Assembly: GCA_013076295.1 (NCBI GenBank)
Contig: RQOL01000139.1
Span: 1,240,001 to 1,304,000 of the forward strand
DNA: 64,000 nt
Reading direction: 5' to 3'
Source: Sanderia malayensis
Taxonomy: Eukaryota > Cnidaria > Scyphozoa > Semaeostomeae > Pelagiidae
A program made the position numbers and the translations under genes. The notes beneath the pieces are model-generated. The model ran no database searches, was not told where the DNA came from, and was given only the letters and a program-made list of their open reading frames with translations. Shown here in pieces: positions 1 through 11,591 of this stretch (positions within the stretch are counted from its first letter, which is position 1; each line of letters opens with the position of its first letter).

Positions 1-85
1 GCTTTTTATTTTCCAAAAATATTATGTTTCTCATTGAAAAGTGACGCAAATTTTTCAATGTCTCAAGACCTTTTGTCAATGATTG
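1..85. repeat. Direct repeat copy 1 (partner at 1559-1643)
   Basis: Bases 1-85 are essentially identical to 1559-1643. The two copies bracket the MITE at 81-1394, so the repeat is far too long to be a target-site duplication and is better read as a segmental duplication of the downstream end of the minus-strand THAP gene. The window edge may truncate it on the left. Confidence 0.85.
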
Positions 86-1394
86 TCTTTGGTGAAAACT
101 CCTAAATATAAGGCCAGCATGCCCGATTTTATCTACTGTGGGCAATTTCAACCCGTTGAGTTCGAATCTGGTGCTCAAAATGGTGTAACTAATGTCGATT
201 AGCTTTTGTGACGTCACACATTTTGAAAACGAGGCTGCTTTTCTGTGAGTACATTATTGCGTTCAAAAAGGTCTGTTAGGCATTTTTGCTTATAGATAAT
301 ATACAATTGTGCTTGAACAAGTCACATCATAACTTTTTTCTATTCTCGTCTGTGTTCAGATGCAAAATTGATGCCACACATATGTTTAAAATTAAGGTAC
401 TCCAGCAAAGTGCAGCGCTGCGCCAAGCTTGTGGGATAAAGTAAGAATGCATAATTTCTCCATCTCTTCCCCATCCTGATGTTTCTCTTGACTACACATC
501 CGATGAGCCACACTCACGCGAGATTCGTTTGAGTAAAAGCCTCCACAACAGACTTTCCAAATGATTTCCTGCTGGGAGACTTCGTCAAATCTGCCCTGCT
601 GTACGTTATTAGACACCTATTGCGCAAAACCTTAAATTTCGATTCGAAATCACCGTGATCTATTAAAAAAAAACAGTTGCAACGCACACAAATTATTTGG
701 CTGTTCTGAGAAATGCAAGTTTTGTTTGAGAGAACATGCACTGATGCAGTGCCGAGGTCATAAACAAACAGACAGTGGAATATCACCCCTGTTGAACATG
801 ACAGTTTAATTTTAGCATCCTAAGGTCATTTCAATCAGTGACACATACTAAACGTCCATAACGTGGCACCACCCACCATGTTGAATACTTGGAATCGTGG
901 CAACAATGCACGGTTAACGGATGATTAACGGACGGATAACACCATGGCCTATAGTTATTCAGTACTAAATTTGACGAATAACACGGTTAACGGCATATTC
1001 TTATAAATATTATCACTAATATTTTAAAATAATTGCCGTTAACCGTGTTAATCGTTAAATTTAGTACTGAATAACTATAGACCATGGTGTTATCCGTCCG
1101 TTAATCGTCCGTTAACCGTGTGTTATTCGTTGGCCACACTAATTGTTTTGTCTATTTTCCACTTTGGTATTCTGTTCATAGTTTCAATGATTCTATCCTG
1201 AAACTCCTACTTTGACAATCTCGTGATATTGTGTTGCACAGCATTTTTTTCTAATTGTCTTCGTCACAAAAGCTAATCAACATTAGTTACACCATTTTGA
1301 GCACCAGATTCGAACTCAGCGGGTTGAAATTGCCCACAGTAGATAAAATCGGGCATGCTGGCCTTATATTTAGGAATTTTCACCAAAGACAATC
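81..1394. mobile_element. Non-autonomous DNA transposon with about 133-bp terminal inverted repeats
   Basis: Positions 81-213 and 1262-1394 are inverted complements over about 133 bp, with few mismatches. The ends begin GATTGTCTTTGGTGAAAA. No convincing coding region lies inside; the interior holds a smaller foldback at 909-1120. No clean target-site duplication was found (left flank TTGTCAAT, right flank CTCGCCAT), so the superfamily stays open. Confidence 0.8.
909..1120. mobile_element. Foldback MITE nested inside the 81-1394 element
   Basis: The two arms, roughly 909-1000 and 1030-1120, are near-perfect inverted complements rich in GTTAACGG and its complement, ending CACGGTTAACGG. The loop is only about 30 bp and AT-rich. 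Transcribed or single-stranded, the segment would form one long hairpin. There is no coding capacity. Confidence 0.8.
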
Positions 1395-1670
1395 CTCGCC
1401 ATAAGGTGTGAGACAGTTAAAAAATTTCTCATACGTCCCGAAAAATACAGACCCCCCTCCCCCTATTCAATGTTGAGGATGTTTAGAAAGTGTTTTTAGC
1501 ACTCCCTGATAAACCTGTCCATCAAAAATAACAACATTGATTTGGGGGGAGGGGGGTGGCTTTTTATTTTCCAAAAATATTATGTTTCTCATTGAAAAGT
1601 GACGCAAATTTTTCAATGTCTCAAGACCTTTTGTCAATGATTGCAGTATCTATGAAAAATATGTACCTAC

Positions 1671-4233
1671 CTGCATTTCATTCCAATGTATGAGAATCCA
1701 ATCATCTTGGGTGAAAAATGGTTGAGTACAGAGTGAAATCCCTCTATGCAGCTTGTTTGGGTCAAAGGTGAAGCTTTTTTGATTCCAGCAATCAGCCTTG
1801 CATTTGTCAATGAGGCTTTCATTTTTTTGTATGCAGTGGAATCTGAGAAAGTAAAATCTAAATGAAAGTTGAAAGGTTCATGACATGAACAAAACCAATC
1901 TCTGAACTTTTATAGTGATATACATACCCTTATCTAACCATCTTCTTTGGGGTATATTATTGTCATGTGCACATTTGCTAAAAAGTGGATCATTCAGATT
2001 TGTATGCTTGTTGATGACATGTGATAGGAATGACATAAACTTGGCTAGGACCAATGCTCCATTTCCATCAGGAGTTGTCACTGCACTCCAGTGTAGATGA
2101 TTCACACATGGTTGAATCCAGTCAGCTATTTCAGAACAGTCATTTTGCTTTGCTATTTTCTTAAGATCCTTGCGGATTTCTAAAATACAAAAATATATAT
2201 TTAGGGGAAGCCTATTCAGAGATTTAGGAGAATTTATGGATTTTGGACAGAAGGAATGCTTACTTTTTTTGAGATGCCATAGATCAAAATAGTGTTTTGT
2301 ATCCTTCTCATTTTCTCTAGTATATTTTGCTATTGTAGCATGCCTGTCTGACACAAATGTTTTGATCTGAAAACCATTTGATTTCAAATGTGTGAAACAT
2401 CTTCGGAATCCTTCAAATTCCATGCCAGTGCTATTTCCAACTTCATTTCTCTATGAAAATTAAGAAAGAATTAATAGATATTACTAAAACAAAAAAAATA
2501 CATGGAGAATTGTTATTTAGCATTAATGTACCTGTACAAGCTCAAAGTGAATAATAGCTTGTTGGTTATAAGACATGACAGTGTATGCTCCATATTTAGC
2601 ACAATGTCCCATGCTGTCATGTCTTCCATCCTCTCCAATAACCAAATCCCGATCTTTCAACTTTGTCATATTAAACAAAGAACTTTGATACTTGTTCCAA
2701 TAAAGAGAAATAGCAGGAAAGATCTTTTCCTAGAAAACAACCAAAAATTATCAGTAACGATCAGTAATAGCAAGGGAAATACTTCCATGTTTTCTGATTG
2801 ATGAATTTGGTGAAAACTGTTTACCTTCTGATGCTGCAAAAATGTTGTCATTGAAAAACATGCCAAGCCCATATGTTGGAAAATTCTCAGCACTTTTGTC
2901 CCTGTGCCTCCAGCTAACAATGTGGCAAAAACCAACAGTAGATTTCCAGCAGGACTTCGTGTTGCTTCAAAACATGGCTGGCTTCGCCAAACATTCTCCC
3001 GTTTACTGCACAGACTAGCAACACAAATGGTTTTTATTTCAACTATTGTACCTACTTTTCGTGTCTCGATCAAAGGATTATCTGTCTTACACGATGGGCA
3101 AAATGTAAAAAGTAAAAGCAGTTGAGACAAAAATGCGATGAATTTGGGCTGCTCTCTGTGATTCTTTTCTGGCTGCAAGTTGATCTCAGAACTATAATAT
3201 AAAAACATTTTGCATCAATATTACACATTTTATTGAAGTTTGAAATTCATAACATATGAGAGGTGTAACATATTTATACCTTATTTCCGTTTCATCGATA
3301 TACTCTGTATCACTTTCATCCTCGTTTTCATAGAGACTCTCATTATCTGAAATATCCATCTCTTTGTCTTCTTCTGGCTCATAAGCTTTTTCACCCAATT
3401 TTGTTTGCTTAGTGGGTTTCTCCTTTAATTTTGTGTACCGCAACTTCCAGCTTTGCAGTCTCCATCTTCTCTTCCAAAATTTGAGCTTGCGCTCCGCATT
3501 TTGTAACCGTGAATTTAGCTTCATGCAGGAGTCACAAGAAAAATTTGCTTGGCATTCAACATCATGAAACTGTAGAGTATAAAATATTGCTTTATGTATG
3601 CAGTTAAGTAACTCGTGTATCCTAATTCGTTATATTATTGTGTATATAACAATACTATTTGGGCTCTTACCTGTTCAGGGATACCAATGTCATCATCCGA
3701 TTGTTGTTCAGAAATACCATCATCCTGTACTTCGTCAAAGTTTTCTTCGGCAGTACTTTGTTTGGACATCGAGGTAATAGACCTCATCAGCTAAAGACAT
3801 GAAATAATGATTTCGTGAGAAATAACTCAAGGATATCATGAAATTTCGAGTCTCAAGAGCAAACGTAACCTACCATCCTTCGATCCCTCTTTGAAGAAAC
3901 TGCCGCAGAAGAACCTTGACGCTCGACGTTTTTTGGAAAAACAGATGGCACAGAGACAATTCCAATTTCATCTGTAATTAGGTACCTTTTTATATGAGTA
4001 CCCAATCCGGTGATTGATGCAAAATCGGTGTTCAAAAAATGCTCTGAACATATCACTGAAGATTTCGAAGCTTCCCATTTGGCACGTTTCGTTTTCACGA
4101 AGTTGATCCATTTGCGCCTTCTTGCCTTTGTTTCTGGGCGATCATCGTTAAAAAATGGAATACGATGCAGGGATATATTCTTGTCTGAATCTTTTATGTT
4201 GGAACAACCCCCAACAACGCACCTTTCAGGCAT
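1671..4233 (-). pseudogene. THAP-domain transposase-like gene, about eight exons
   Basis: The likely start ATG is at 4233. Exon 1 (4233-3874) encodes a THAP zinc finger: CVVGGC near the N-terminus, CSEH about 50 residues later, then a Pro-Ser-Val-Phe motif. GT-AG introns join 3671-3790, 3280-3569 (basic coiled coil and acidic stretch), 2825-3191, 2532-2729 (DGRHDSMGHCAKY), 2264-2450 (SDRH and FDLWHLKK), 1928-2179 (NHLHWSA) and 1671-1842 (QTSCIEGFHS). These motifs define a DDE-type, THAP-containing transposase family common in cnidarian and fish genomes. Each listed exon keeps frame and splice signals, but the expected last exon near 1560-1650 meets a stop at once. It may be a decayed autonomous element or a domesticated gene. 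No terminal repeats of its own were found. Confidence 0.75.
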
Positions 4234-4521
4234 TATTAAGCATAAAACAAAGACAACTAACAATCACTTCTTTGTTAGGCCGAAGTCGTTTTCAAAGGAG
4301 CTCAGCTCAACGCATGGTTCTGGTTTCTACGTCACATTATTCTGGTCACATGATCCGCAGGGTCAAAAATGTGTGCAAAAAAAATGGCAAAATTCGCAAC
4401 TTTGGGGGCAATTTGCAAAAAACGGGAAAAGATAGAAAAAAAATAATTGCATTTTCGAAATCAGCGCAACCCAAATACCTCACACTGATAATTTCACGCT
4501 AGACCTTTATTACACTTTAAT

Positions 4522-6310
4522 TGTGAGGCCTATGAACAAAACAGTGAAATTCTTGAAACAGTTGTTGACAGTCTTTCTTTTGAAGACATGTGCATGAATG
4601 TTTCTATTGCTCCTAATGCACAACACATTGAAGATCAAGACAACCAGTTATGTTCTGTACAAAGTTCATTATACCAATGCTTTGATCCTGGACCACCGAA
4701 CAAAACTCAGTATGATTTGCTTGATGATCTTGGAAATTTTCCCAGAACTGAAGGTGCAAATAATATTATTGAAACGCATCCTATCACTGATGTAGAATTC
4801 AGAAAAACTGTCCGGTCACTTAACATGCAACAACTTCAGTTTTTCTATCATGTTCTCAAATCTGTCAAGTATGATAATGGTCCAATGTTTCTATTCCTCA
4901 CTGGTAACGCAGGAGTTGGTAAAAGCTGGGTACTGAATGCTCTTTACGCAGCTGTTAAGAGGTATTTAAACAAAAAGCAAGGTGAAAATCCTGATGAACT
5001 AAAAGTTTTAAAAGTTGCACCCACTGGCAAAGCCGCTTTTCATATTGGTGGTCACACAATACATTCTGCATTTCATATTCCAGCAACTCAAGGCTTTTCT
5101 TACTGCCCGCTGAACAGTGATAACTGAATTCATACAGAAAACTGTACAGAAAATTGACAATGCTGTTCATTGATGAAGTTTCAATGGTTGGAAATGGTAT
5201 GTTTAACTTTGTTTAAATTTGAGATTACAACAAATTATGGGAAATTTAACACCTTTTGGTGGTGTAAGTATCATTGCAGTTGGTGATCTTTTTCAGCTTC
5301 AGCCTGTTTTTGACAAGTGGGTTTTCCAGAATCCATCTGCAAACTGTGACTCATTAGCAACAAATGTTTGGCTTCAATACTTCAAAATGTGTGAACTGTC
5401 TGTAATTATGAGACAGAAGGATAACAAAAAATTTGCAGAGCTTCTAAATCCTCTACGTGAGGGTAATCAAACTAAAGAAGATATCAATGCCTTAAAAGCT
5501 AGAGTATCCACAAATGCTGCCTTGAAAATCCCTCCAGAAGGAACTCGTTTGAATACCACAAATGCATCTGTTACTGCGTATAACAATACTGTTTACTACA
5601 GCAGTAAAGGTGAGAACGTTATTGCTAAAGCCATAGATGCCTTATAGGAGATATCAAGGATGAACTTCGGATGAAGTTGCTTTCCAGGATTCCAAATGAT
5701 CCCAAGAAAACAATGGCTCTTCATTCTGATTTACTGCTGTATGTTTGTGGCAAGTATGACTTGACTTCCAATATTGATATTGAGGATGGTCTCACAAATG
5801 GTGCAGAATGCATTGTTAAGATGATTGATTATCGTGTTGAACATTCCAACAGACCAAGTATAATTTGGGTACAATTCTTTCAGGAAAATATCGGTGCAAA
5901 TCGCAGATTTGAATATTGACATTTGTTAACTTCAGAAACAGATCATTCTTGGACACCAATTTTTGAACTGAAAAGGCAATTTGTAATTTTTAAAAACAAC
6001 CACATTCAGTTTATGTGTCAACAGTTTCCTTTAAGACAAGCAGCTTCAAAAACCATCCATCGATGCCAAGGAGATACTTTGGATACCGCAGTTCTTGATT
6101 TTTCAAAAAACGTGTGGGATCACATGCACTACGTTGGCCTGAGCAGGGTTCGAAGTAAAGCAGGGCTGTACATTTCTTCATTGAATGAAAGCAAAATTTC
6201 TGTCAACGGTAAAGTAAAGGAAGAAATGCTTCGGTTGAGAAGCACCTCAACATATGATCCATGCATAACCTTTTTGTCCAAACTGCCAGGAAGTTTGAAA
6301 TTTTTTTCAA
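4522..6310 (+). pseudogene. Helentron/Helitron PIF1-type helicase, broken
   Basis: A superfamily 1 DNA helicase of PIF1 type is spread over several frames. Visible motifs in order are Walker A GNAGVGKS (about 4906), APTGKAAF (about 5020), Walker B FIDEVSMVG (about 5165), GDLFQLQP (about 5283), and motif VI in HYVGLSRVRSKAGLY (about 6130). Interruptions lie near 5127, 5210, 5647 and 5919. The replication-initiator (Rep) domain expected upstream in Helitrons is absent: homology starts about 4522, against the 5' flank of the THAP gene. The unit is therefore 5'-truncated. The endonuclease just downstream identifies it as a Helentron-like element rather than a cellular PIF1. Confidence 0.88.
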
Positions 6311-6949
6311 AATGTTACATCACTACCCTTACATAAGGACGATGTTTTTCATGAGTGTAATGTCACTGCAGCAGACATCAACATCTTTGTTGAAACAAAG
6401 TTGACTTCTTCGCACAGAGATGAAGATTTTTGCCTTTCCAATTGTGTTTTATATCGAAATGATAGTCATTCACCTGCAATTTCTGGCACTGCAATTTTTG
6501 CAAGGAAGGACATATCACTTGATTTTTTCCTTCGTAATATAAACAATTTAGAAATTTCAGTTCTTGTAATCAATAAACCTGCTAAAACCTTTCACATCAT
6601 AAGTATATATAGATCTCGAACAAAGGTAACATATACAGCCTTGGTGAATGCAATAAACATTATTCATGAAACAATTACAGACAATCCAGCAATCATTATC
6701 AGAGACTTCAATGTGGATATTTTGCATGACTCACCCCAAACAAAACATTTACTGGGAAAAATGAAAATAAATGGATTCGTACAATTAATTCAAACAAATT
6801 ATGGATCATTGCTTGATCATATATATATCAATGCGCCATACCATGTGTCTGCTCCAGGTGCTTTGCAAACATATTTCTCGGATCATGAACCCATTTATTT
6901 ATGTTTAAAGTACTCCAAACTATTAACATATCAGTACAAATTTACATGA
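6311..6949 (+). pseudogene. Endonuclease domain of the Helentron (AP-endonuclease fold)
   Basis: The reading frame from 6311 shows ADINIFVETKL (metal-binding Glu region), SGTAIFARKD, IIIRDFNVD (normally GDFN; here the Gly is Arg) and, near the end, SDHEPIYLCL (catalytic SDH). This is the exonuclease-endonuclease-phosphatase fold. Helentron-type elements carry such a domain fused C-terminal to the helicase, and here it follows the helicase on the same strand after a single frame change near 6300. The TAG/TGA end is at 6949. The G-to-R change in GDFN suggests decay. Confidence 0.85.
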
Positions 6950-7541
6950 GTCAGCACTAACTAACAAATTTAAAAAACTTACAAAGCATTAACAAATTTA
7001 CATCAGCACTAATAAACCATTTTCAATTATTATTTTTTCCTCAACAGATCGAAAAAATGGATTCTTCCCACAGAGCTTCCAGTAAGTTATGTTTCCCTTT
7101 TTAAATATTTGTTTAGTTTATTTCATTTGTTTTTTATGATCTTATTCCCACTTATTTTCAGAATGACCCTTCTAAAAATTTTAGTAATGTTATCTTTTAG
7201 TAATGTTATCAAAGCTCGGGTTTCTTTCACCCATCCCTCTTTTGACAATTTTATTGTGTTTTTACGTATATACACTTAGTAAGCAAAAGTATTGCACAAC
7301 CGGACGAAAAATGGCGTCTAGAAGTGGCCCAAGGCCTGAGTAAGAAAATTTACATAACAATATAAATATACCAAACAGGCTTCAATAGTGAATTTCTTTA
7401 GGAGAAATATACCCAAAATTTCATAAATTTTCAAATGAAAACATAATTTAAACTATATCATATTGTTTTGCAATAACATTAAAAGAAAACTGCGAAGAGG
7501 TCCTATGAAAATTTTTGACAAAAGTTTATCGAAGTGGAGTA

Positions 7542-8086
7542 ATTAAACCATCAATAATTATAATTTCTTTCACTCAAAGCCACGCAAATTCTCTCTCATT
7601 TAAAAGACAATGTTTTAAAATTTTGAAAAATATAAAAAATTTTCATGTAATCATAAAAATGTCTTGACCTTTTAGAATTCAAGGTTTAGGTCTTTGTTTA
7701 CCACTTGGGAAGCACATGTGTTGTTTTTCAAATTTCAGAGCCGGTTTTAAAAAATAAAATGTTTCGCTCACTCCAGAAAGTATTAAGCCCGTAAAAATTA
7801 CATCACATTATAGTATTTGAAACAAATTATAGGAATATCTATGTCGGATTTTTCGTTATGGCGCTTAACTTTTTTTTTTACTCTGGAAAAAAATTACGGA
7901 AAAATAGATTTTGTCAAATCAAATTCCTAAAATGATAAACAAAAACTTAAACTGTGAATTGTAAAAGGTCAAGACAGTTACCTGAATAATTCTTATATTT
8001 TTGAAAGTTTCAAAACATTCTCTATTAAATGAGAGAGAATTTGCGTGGCTTTGAGTGAAAGAAATTATAATTATTGGCGTTTTAAT
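7542..8086. mobile_element. Inner TA-flanked MITE
   Basis: Positions 7542-7700 and about 7930-8086 form inverted repeats with ends starting ATTAAA and running through AATAATTATAATTTCTTTC. TA lies on both sides (7540-7541 and 8087-8088). The interior is AT-rich and non-coding. It sits at the exact centre of the outer palindrome and abuts the inner pogo element. Confidence 0.75.
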
Positions 8087-8088
8087 TA

Positions 8089-9215
8089 CATTAAAACGGA
8101 AAACTTTTGGACTTAAAAGTTTTGGACAAAATACTTCGGACAAGAAACTTGCGGACGCTTTTTTAAGAATTTCGGACGAAACAATTTTCGGACTAGACAA
8201 ATATTCGGACAAAGCTAAAATCGATGAAGATGGCAAAATTTTTGGACGAATTTTTATAAAAAATGCGTGCGGATGCATTTTAGTTCATAATTGATGTGAT
8301 ATATAGTTTAGATCTTGAAAAGAGTCCTCTGGCTCCAGTTCCATGCTAATGCGACATTGATCTGTGACATTCGAAAACCTTTTCTCATCATTTCAGGGTT
8401 GTTTCCCAAATAGTCGTACAGCCAAGTCAATCACTGTGCATGAAGAGGTTTCATCGTAAAAAGCTTTCGTGAAACTTCAATGGAATAGACTTCAATTCCA
8501 CAATTGATATAGGCCCGACACTCTTGGCATACAACTCTTTAAACTTAGATTTTTGAAAAATTTTTGGCCGACCATTGACAGTAGGCTCCAGTGGCTGAAA
8601 ATGGTGTGCTAAATTAGCTGGCACAAGCATACTGACACAGTAATCGTCTTCAATTAATTGAAGTACTGAATCTGTTGTTTGCTCCCTGAACACATCAAAG
8701 ATAACCATGGCTCTCTGTTCCCTCGGTAGCTTCAATTCATCATGTTGTTTTTGCACAAAGAGAAAAACCACTGAATTGAACAACTGAATCACTTTTTTTC
8801 CATTGTTTGATGTGTATGTCACGCCAAATCCTTCTGGAAATGTAACCTCTTGCGGAAGACAACGATTTGTATTGCCTCGTTGATCAGTTGCAATGGCAAA
8901 AGACGCTTAAAAGTTACGTTGCTCAAACAATTTGCCCCTTGAGCTTGATTGGCCTGTGATTGAGGATGATGAGCATGAGGATGAAGAAAACAAAAATGCT
9001 CAAAATGTGAAAATAAATGGGAGAAGCGCTAAATTATATGCGTAGATGATTAACTTTGATGAACATTGACCATTTCTGTGTGCATTTCTGTGTCTTCCGA
9101 AAAAACAAACTTTTGGTCAATAAAACTTTCGGACAGCTAGTACTTTCGGACAATTAAATTTTCGGACACAATTTTATCCGAATGTTTGATCGTCCAAAAG
9201 TTTTCGGTTTTAATG
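8089..9215. mobile_element. Inner pogo-like DNA transposon with iterated subterminal motifs
   Basis: The ends are CATTAAAACGGAAAACTTT and, inverted, CATTAAAACCGAAAACTTT. Both are flanked by TA (8087-8088 and 9216-9217). Both subterminal regions hold repeats of TTCGGAC or TTTGGAC about every 15-25 bp. The interior encodes a decayed pogo-type transposase on the minus strand (8451-8905). Confidence 0.8.
8451..8905 (-). pseudogene. pogo/Tigger-type DDE transposase fragment
   Basis: The minus strand reads RCLPQEVTFPEGF, then TYTSNNGKK, LPREQRAMVIFDVFREQTTD and VPANLAHHFQPLEPTVNG. The second DDE aspartate lies in VIFDVF, and the proline-rich HHFQPLEPTVNG block is typical of this family (consensus LFQPLDLTVNG). 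Only the C-terminal half of the catalytic domain remains. The N-terminal helix-turn-helix and first Asp are missing, and the frame stops near 8905. The fragment belongs to the inner 8089-9215 element. Confidence 0.82.
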
Positions 9216-10305
9216 TACTCCACTTCGATAAACTTTGGTCAAAAATTTTCATGGGACCTCTTCACAGTTTTCTTTTAATATTATTGTAAAACAATATGAT
9301 ATAGTTTAAATTATGTTTTCATTTGAAAATTTATGAAATTTTGAGTATATTTCTCCTAAAGAAATTTGCTATTTAAACCCGTTTGGTATATTTATATTGT
9401 CATGTAAATTTTCTTGCTCAGGCCTTGGGCCACTTCTAGACGCCATTTTTCATCAGGTTGTTCAATACTTTTGCTCACTAAGGGTACATTGGTAATTAGT
9501 TTTGTTGTCTTATTTTTACAGGATATATTCATTCACTGAGTCCGGTGAAAAAGTCACAAAGTAATATTCCATACTACAACTTCAACCTGCAGGTTAGCCC
9601 CACAAAAGTGGAGAAAGTAGTCGCTTTTATTGTTCAAGCGCACAAGACATTGGTGGATATCGAACAGTGGAAGGATTGTGCTGTTGTCACCAATTTGAAA
9701 TATAATAACCGTTCTGGTGGTTGATACTAAATCAATAGTCTCATGTTCATATCAAGCCACAGTCTGACATCTCGTTTGAATACGCCAATTTCCCAGGTGA
9801 CGATCCATCTTTTCCTGGGCAGGAGGCAGTTGATGTTTCGTTGCATCAAGTTTCTTCAATAACGCCAAATCAAGCAGTGAACACCACTGCCACAATATCT
9901 TTTGGTGATTGCAGCCCAAAAAAAATTTGTGTCAAGTCAACTGGGAAGAGTATTCGACTTAAAGAAGACTGCATTGTCGAAGATACCAGCGGAAATTGTG
10001 AAATTCATGTATGGGAACCACTATTTCTTACTCTCCAGACTGAGAAAACATACAAATTCACAAGCCTGGCGGTGAAGCATTTCAAGGGAAGTTGCTTTCT
10101 TGCAACAAAACCAAATACAACTGTTGAAGAAGTTGATCAACAAATCAATGACATCAAAGGTCCTCAGTTGCTTAACAATCCACACAAGCAAATAACACTG
10201 AAGCGCTTTTCCATGGTGAAGGGTCTTTCGGTTTTTTTTCTGCCAGAATTGCCAGAGAAAGATCATTGCCAACTTTGAGCGACGCATCAAGTGTGCCAAT
10301 TGCAA

Positions 10306-10346
10306 AAAGGACAGAGGATTGCACAAAGTGCAATCCTCTGTCCTTT
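10306..10346. repeat. Perfect 19-bp hairpin in the RPA-like coding region
   Basis: Arm 10306-10324 (AAAGGACAGAGGATTGCAC) is the exact inverted complement of 10328-10346, with loop AAA. It lies where the CANC and CTKC zinc-ribbon pairs fall out of frame. Confidence 0.95.
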
Positions 10347-10708
10347 GACTGTGATGCTCAAAATTGACCATGAAGACTATCCAGATCTTTGGCTCTCAGC
10401 ATTTACAGATGTTATCATATCTTTACTTAAAGGTAAGGAAGATTTGTCACTTTTAAGTGATTCAGAAGTTCTTGAAGATGCCATTTTGGACATGGAGAAC
10501 ATCACATTTATGTTTGATGCCAACAAAAAGATTATCACTGAGGTTGTTGAAGTGTCATCTGAAGCATCATCTGAAGCACCATCTGCATTGGAATCAAAGG
10601 CCTCTAATTAACAGTTTGTGTCGCTGTGACTCTTAACATATATACGTATATACCTTCAATATCATGTTTTGTTCTCTGCTTGTATAATCATAAACCATAA
10701 CATATACC

Positions 10709-11206
10709 GGGTTACTCAAAAAAACTGTCCACGTTTGAAAAGTCACAAAAACTAGAATTATAATTTTTCTGTTAATATTGCCAAGCCATCATCTTAGAAT
10801 TTTTATTTGTTCTTGAAAAACCAGTTTTCTATAGGATTGATGTAAAACGATGAAATATGGTGCAGAGTGGCTGATGAAAGAGTTCTTGATTAAATTATTT
10901 TGTTTCAAATCAATAAATTATGACTTAAATGACTTAAAGGCAAAAATAAGAGAGCAAACTATTGATTTTTCTTTCAATCCTTTCTTTGATCAGCCATTTT
11001 GTGTCATTTTACAACCGTTCTGGGGGACTGTTTTTCACAGAAAAGCAAAATTGTTGAAATTACAGCTTTGGAACATTGCCGCAAAAGGTATCAAAAAAAT
11101 ATTTCGATTCATTTCCTTTAAGTAACAATTTTCAAAATTAAAATCAATGTAAAATTTACGACTTTGGGAGTTTTCAAACATGGACAGTTTTTTTTAGTCT
11201 CGAAAC
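10709..11206. mobile_element. Probable MITE with short inverted ends
   Basis: The left end reads AAAAAAACTGTCCACGTTTG (about 10717-10736). The right end has its inverted form around 11170-11200, with AAAAAACTGTCCATGTTTG. A 55-bp block at about 11066-11122 recurs at about 11536-11591, so a second partial copy follows. No ORF with recognisable homology is inside, and no target duplication was assigned. Confidence 0.5.
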
Positions 11207-11591
11207 AAATTTGAGATTCATTTTTCCATCGAAAATATACACTGGCTGATAAAAACAGAGTTGATGTGTTATTAGGGCTCTGTTTTTCGCTGATTTTGCA
11301 TGTTTTTTTTATTAATTGCTGCATATACCGATTTTGTTTATCCTTCCATAAAAATGCTCACAAATTGGAAGACAAGGGTCCAATGTTTACAAGGCTCCAT
11401 AAAAACTGTGTCTCATAAATATGCAGGTAATACTTATCCATACTCAAATTCACTACAGAACAGATGTTTTGCAGAGCATTTTCTCCCTGATTTTTGCTCA
11501 ATTTCTGAAAGCCAGATGTGGCTGAAATTTATATATTTGGAACATTGCCGCAAAAATTATCAAAAAAATATTTCGATTCATTGGCTTTAAG

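Larger units (their letters stand above)
7273..9484. mobile_element. Outer TA-flanked foldback element (pogo/mariner-like)
   Basis: Arms 7273-7539 and 9218-9484 are inverted complements of about 267 bp. The ends read CACTTAGTAAGC and CCCTTAGTGAGC and are flanked by TA at 7271-7272 and 9485-9486, as in Tc1/mariner/pogo insertion. With the two inner insertions removed, the element would be an almost perfect palindrome of about 535 bp centred on a TA. It lies in the intron of the RPA-like gene. Confidence 0.85.
7057..10611 (+). pseudogene. RPA/OB-fold-like single-strand DNA-binding protein, two exons
   Basis: Exon 1 (7057-7081) starts MDSSHRAS and ends at a GTAAGT donor. Exon 2 begins at 9522 after TTTTTACAG, and the phase joins correctly. 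Exon 2 reads SPVKKSQSNIPYYNFNLQ, then an OB-fold-like stretch (GDCSPKKICVKS, CIVEDTSGNCEIHVWE), then a zinc-ribbon-like region with CANC and CTKC pairs, then an acidic tail ending 10611. Frame breaks occur near 9722, 10278 and in the zinc region. Position directly downstream of the Helentron endonuclease, on the same strand, fits the RPA-like accessory proteins known from Helitrons. The 2.4-kb intron is almost wholly nested transposons. The family call rests on general resemblance. Confidence 0.6.

Noticed and set aside
1300..1320. tRNA B box in the MITE arm (GAGTTCGAATCTGG)
   Set aside because: No A box or cloverleaf could be formed around it.
3192..3208. Separate small genes for each open segment in 1.9-4.3 kb
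   Set aside because: Splice signals and motif order show they are exons of a single THAP-transposase gene; apparent starts are intronic.
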